Origin: Bifidobacteriaceae bacterium
GTDB lineage: Bacteria > Actinomycetota > Actinomycetes > Actinomycetales > WQXJ01
Reading direction: 5' to 3'
Assembly (NCBI GenBank): GCA_031278675.1
Contig: JAITJY010000318.1
Span: 1-33,676, forward strand
Length of the DNA stretch: 33,676 bases
Numbering within the stretch: position 1 is the first letter of the stretch; each line of letters starts with the position of its first letter. Shown here piece by piece: positions 32,708 to 33,676 of the stretch. Position numbers and translations under genes: made by a program. The notes beneath the pieces were generated by a model. The model saw only the letters and a list, made by a program, of their open reading frames with translations, was not told where the DNA came from and ran no database searches.

Positions 32708-33676
32708 GTGACTGCTGAGACGGTCGGCATCGTGCTGGCGGCGACACCCATCGGCGACGTGCGCGACGCGAGCGCGCGCTTGAGCGAACTGCTGGAGACG
32801 GCTGCGGTGATCGCGGCTGAGGACACGCGGCGGCTGCGGCGGCTCGCCGCGCGGCTGGGCGTGACGCTGAGCGGGCAGGTGGTCTCGTTCTTCGACCACA
32901 ACGAGGCGTCGCGGGCGCCGTGGCTGGTCGAACGGGCGCGGGAGGGGCTGGTGGTGGTGGTCTCGGACGCGGGGACGCCACTGGTCGCGGACCCGGGCTT
33001 CGGCCTGACGCGCGCCGCGATCGCCGCGGGCGTGCCGTTGACGTGCGCGCCGGGGCCGTCGGCGGTGCTGGCGGCGCTCGCGTTGTCCGGATTGCCGGCG
33101 CATCGGTTCGCGTTCGAGGGCTTCGTGCCGCGCGCGGCGGGGCGGCGGCGGGCGTGGCTCGACACGTTGGTCGCAGAGCCGCGGACCGTCGTCGCCTTCG
33201 ATTCGCCGCGGCGTGTGGCGGCCACCTTGCACGATGCCGTCGCTCGCCTCGGTCCCGAACGGCCCGCTTGTGTGGCGCGTGAGTTGACGAAGCCCCATGA
33301 AGAGGTGCTCCGTGGCACGCTCCGCGAGCTGGCGGAGATGGCGCGCGCGAGCGAGTTGCTGGGCGAGGTGACGTTGGTGATAGGCGGGCACGCGGCGCGC
33401 GGGGCGGGTTCCGCGCCTGCGGCTGTTGGGGCTGGAGCTGGTGTTGGGGCTGGTGTTGGGGCTGGTGTTGAGGCTGGTGTTGGCTCGGCTGGCGCCGGTG
33501 GGGTTGGCGGCGCGATCGGCGGTGGGCCACTGGGCTTAGGCGCGGCCGGCGAGGATCACGGCGCGATGGCCGCAGCCGTCGCCGAGGTTGTGGGCTCGGT
33601 CGCGGCTGGTCAGACCGGTCTGACCAGCCGCGACCGAGCCCACAACCTCGGCGACGGCTGCGGCCATCGCGCCGTG
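32708..33676 (+). CDS. rsmI: 16S rRNA (cytidine-1402-2'-O)-methyltransferase, 3' end unreliable
   Basis: An SAM-dependent methyltransferase of the tetrapyrrole-methylase fold that modifies C1402 of 16S rRNA. The frame opens with GTG at 32708 and runs to the window edge with no stop. Motifs: VLAATPIGDVRDASARL (TPIGN, with Asp for Asn), AAEDTRRLRRLAARLG, VVSDAGTPLVADPGF, CAPGPSAVLAALALSGLP and FEGFVPRAAGRR, then RELTKPHEEVLRGTLRELA and LGEVTLVIGG. The core ends near residue 235; a Gly/Ala/Val repeat linker follows. Sequence past 33616 (codon 303) is the mirrored arm of a perfect palindrome, so the last 20 codons are probably artificial and the true C-terminus is missing. Leaderless-type start. 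Confidence 0.9.
   Translation, partial: MTAETVGIVLAATPIGDVRDASARLSELLETAAVIAAEDTRRLRRLAARLGVTLSGQVVSFFDHNEASRAPWLVERAREGLVVVVSDAGTPLVADPGFGLTRAAIAAGVPLTCAPGPSAVLAALALSGLPAHRFAFEGFVPRAAGRRRAWLDTLVAEPRTVVAFDSPRRVAATLHDAVARLGPERPACVARELTKPHEEVLRGTLRELAEMARASELLGEVTLVIGGHAARGAGSAPAAVGAGAGVGAGVGAGVEAGVGSAGAGGVGGAIGGGPLGLGAAGEDHGAMAAAVAEVVGSVAAGQTGLTSRDRAHNLGDGCGHRAV
33428..33483. repeat. 12-bp tandem repeats in the rsmI linker
   Basis: About four and a half imperfect copies of GGGGCTGGTGTT run in frame and encode Gly-Ala-Gly-Val units between the methyltransferase core and the C-terminus. The unit length keeps the frame, so copy number can vary without breaking the gene. Confidence 0.75.
33557..33676. 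repeat. 120-bp perfect palindrome at the window edge
   Basis: Bases 33557-33616 are exactly reverse-complementary to 33617-33676, with no spacer; the centre is ACC|GGT. The palindrome ends precisely at the last base of the window. The left arm reads as ordinary rsmI coding sequence. An uninterrupted inverted repeat of this size at a sequence end is typical of an assembly or amplification fold-back. Confidence 0.95.

Noticed and set aside
31759..33318. 519-residue minus-strand frame crossing pmt and rsmI
   Set aside because: It is a low-complexity shadow out of frame with both recognisable genes.
33428..33483. CRISPR-like array
   Set aside because: The 12-bp units are contiguous with no spacers and lie in the rsmI reading frame.
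32684..33530. Long minus-strand open frames opposite rsmI, including one with His-Gln-Pro repeats
   Set aside because: They mirror the plus-strand rsmI gene, whose motifs are unmistakable; the repeat is the reverse reading of the Gly-Ala-Gly-Val linker.

Overview
The window is high-GC DNA with actinobacterial traits. Several genes open with GTG or TTG directly behind a -10-like hexamer, which suggests leaderless mRNAs. A protein O-mannosyltransferase gene stands divergent to rsmI, the pair seen as Rv1002c/Rv1003 in Mycobacterium. A DtxR/IdeR-like box precedes a Nramp transporter. I would place it in Actinomycetota and cannot name a genus.

Layout. (1) 240-9720, minus strand: a tightly coupled seven-gene operon. 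In transcription order it encodes a GNAT acetyltransferase fused to two GST C-terminal-like domains, two peptide-type ABC permeases, a double-ATPase protein, a lipoprotein substrate-binding protein, and two glutathionyl-hydroquinone-reductase-like GSTs. Four junctions are 4-bp ATGA/GTGA overlaps. It looks like uptake and processing of a peptide or thiol conjugate. (2) 10140-13145, minus strand: a less GC-rich, island-like pair. One gene encodes an 895-residue protein with a degenerate P-loop-like N-terminus, a nucleoside-deoxyribosyltransferase-like middle and a purine-nucleoside-phosphorylase-fold C-terminus. The other encodes a small protein of unknown function. This is the best candidate for an undescribed, possibly defensive, system. 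(3) 13434-14404: a decayed galE-like epimerase pseudogene. (4) 14474-29157: a Wzx/Wzy-type surface polysaccharide locus with a flippase, three family-4-like glycosyltransferases, an O-antigen polymerase/ligase-like protein, a WecA/WbpL-like phosphoglycosyltransferase fused to a short-chain dehydrogenase, a WbpM/CapD-like 4,6-dehydratase, WecB, WecC and UDP-glucose dehydrogenase. (5) 29283-30722: the Nramp Mn/Fe transporter with operator-like sites upstream. (6) 30972-33676: pmt and rsmI, diverging from a 20-bp gap.

The polysaccharide genes fit together. The dehydratase would make UDP-4-keto-6-deoxy-GlcNAc; the reductase half of the fusion could reduce it to UDP-QuiNAc or UDP-FucNAc; the transferase half could load the sugar phosphate on undecaprenyl phosphate. 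WecB and WecC would supply UDP-ManNAcA and Ugd UDP-GlcA, so an acidic polymer is expected. The last 120 bases are a perfect palindrome ending exactly at the window edge, which is most likely an assembly fold-back. The 3' end of rsmI is therefore unreliable after about 33616.
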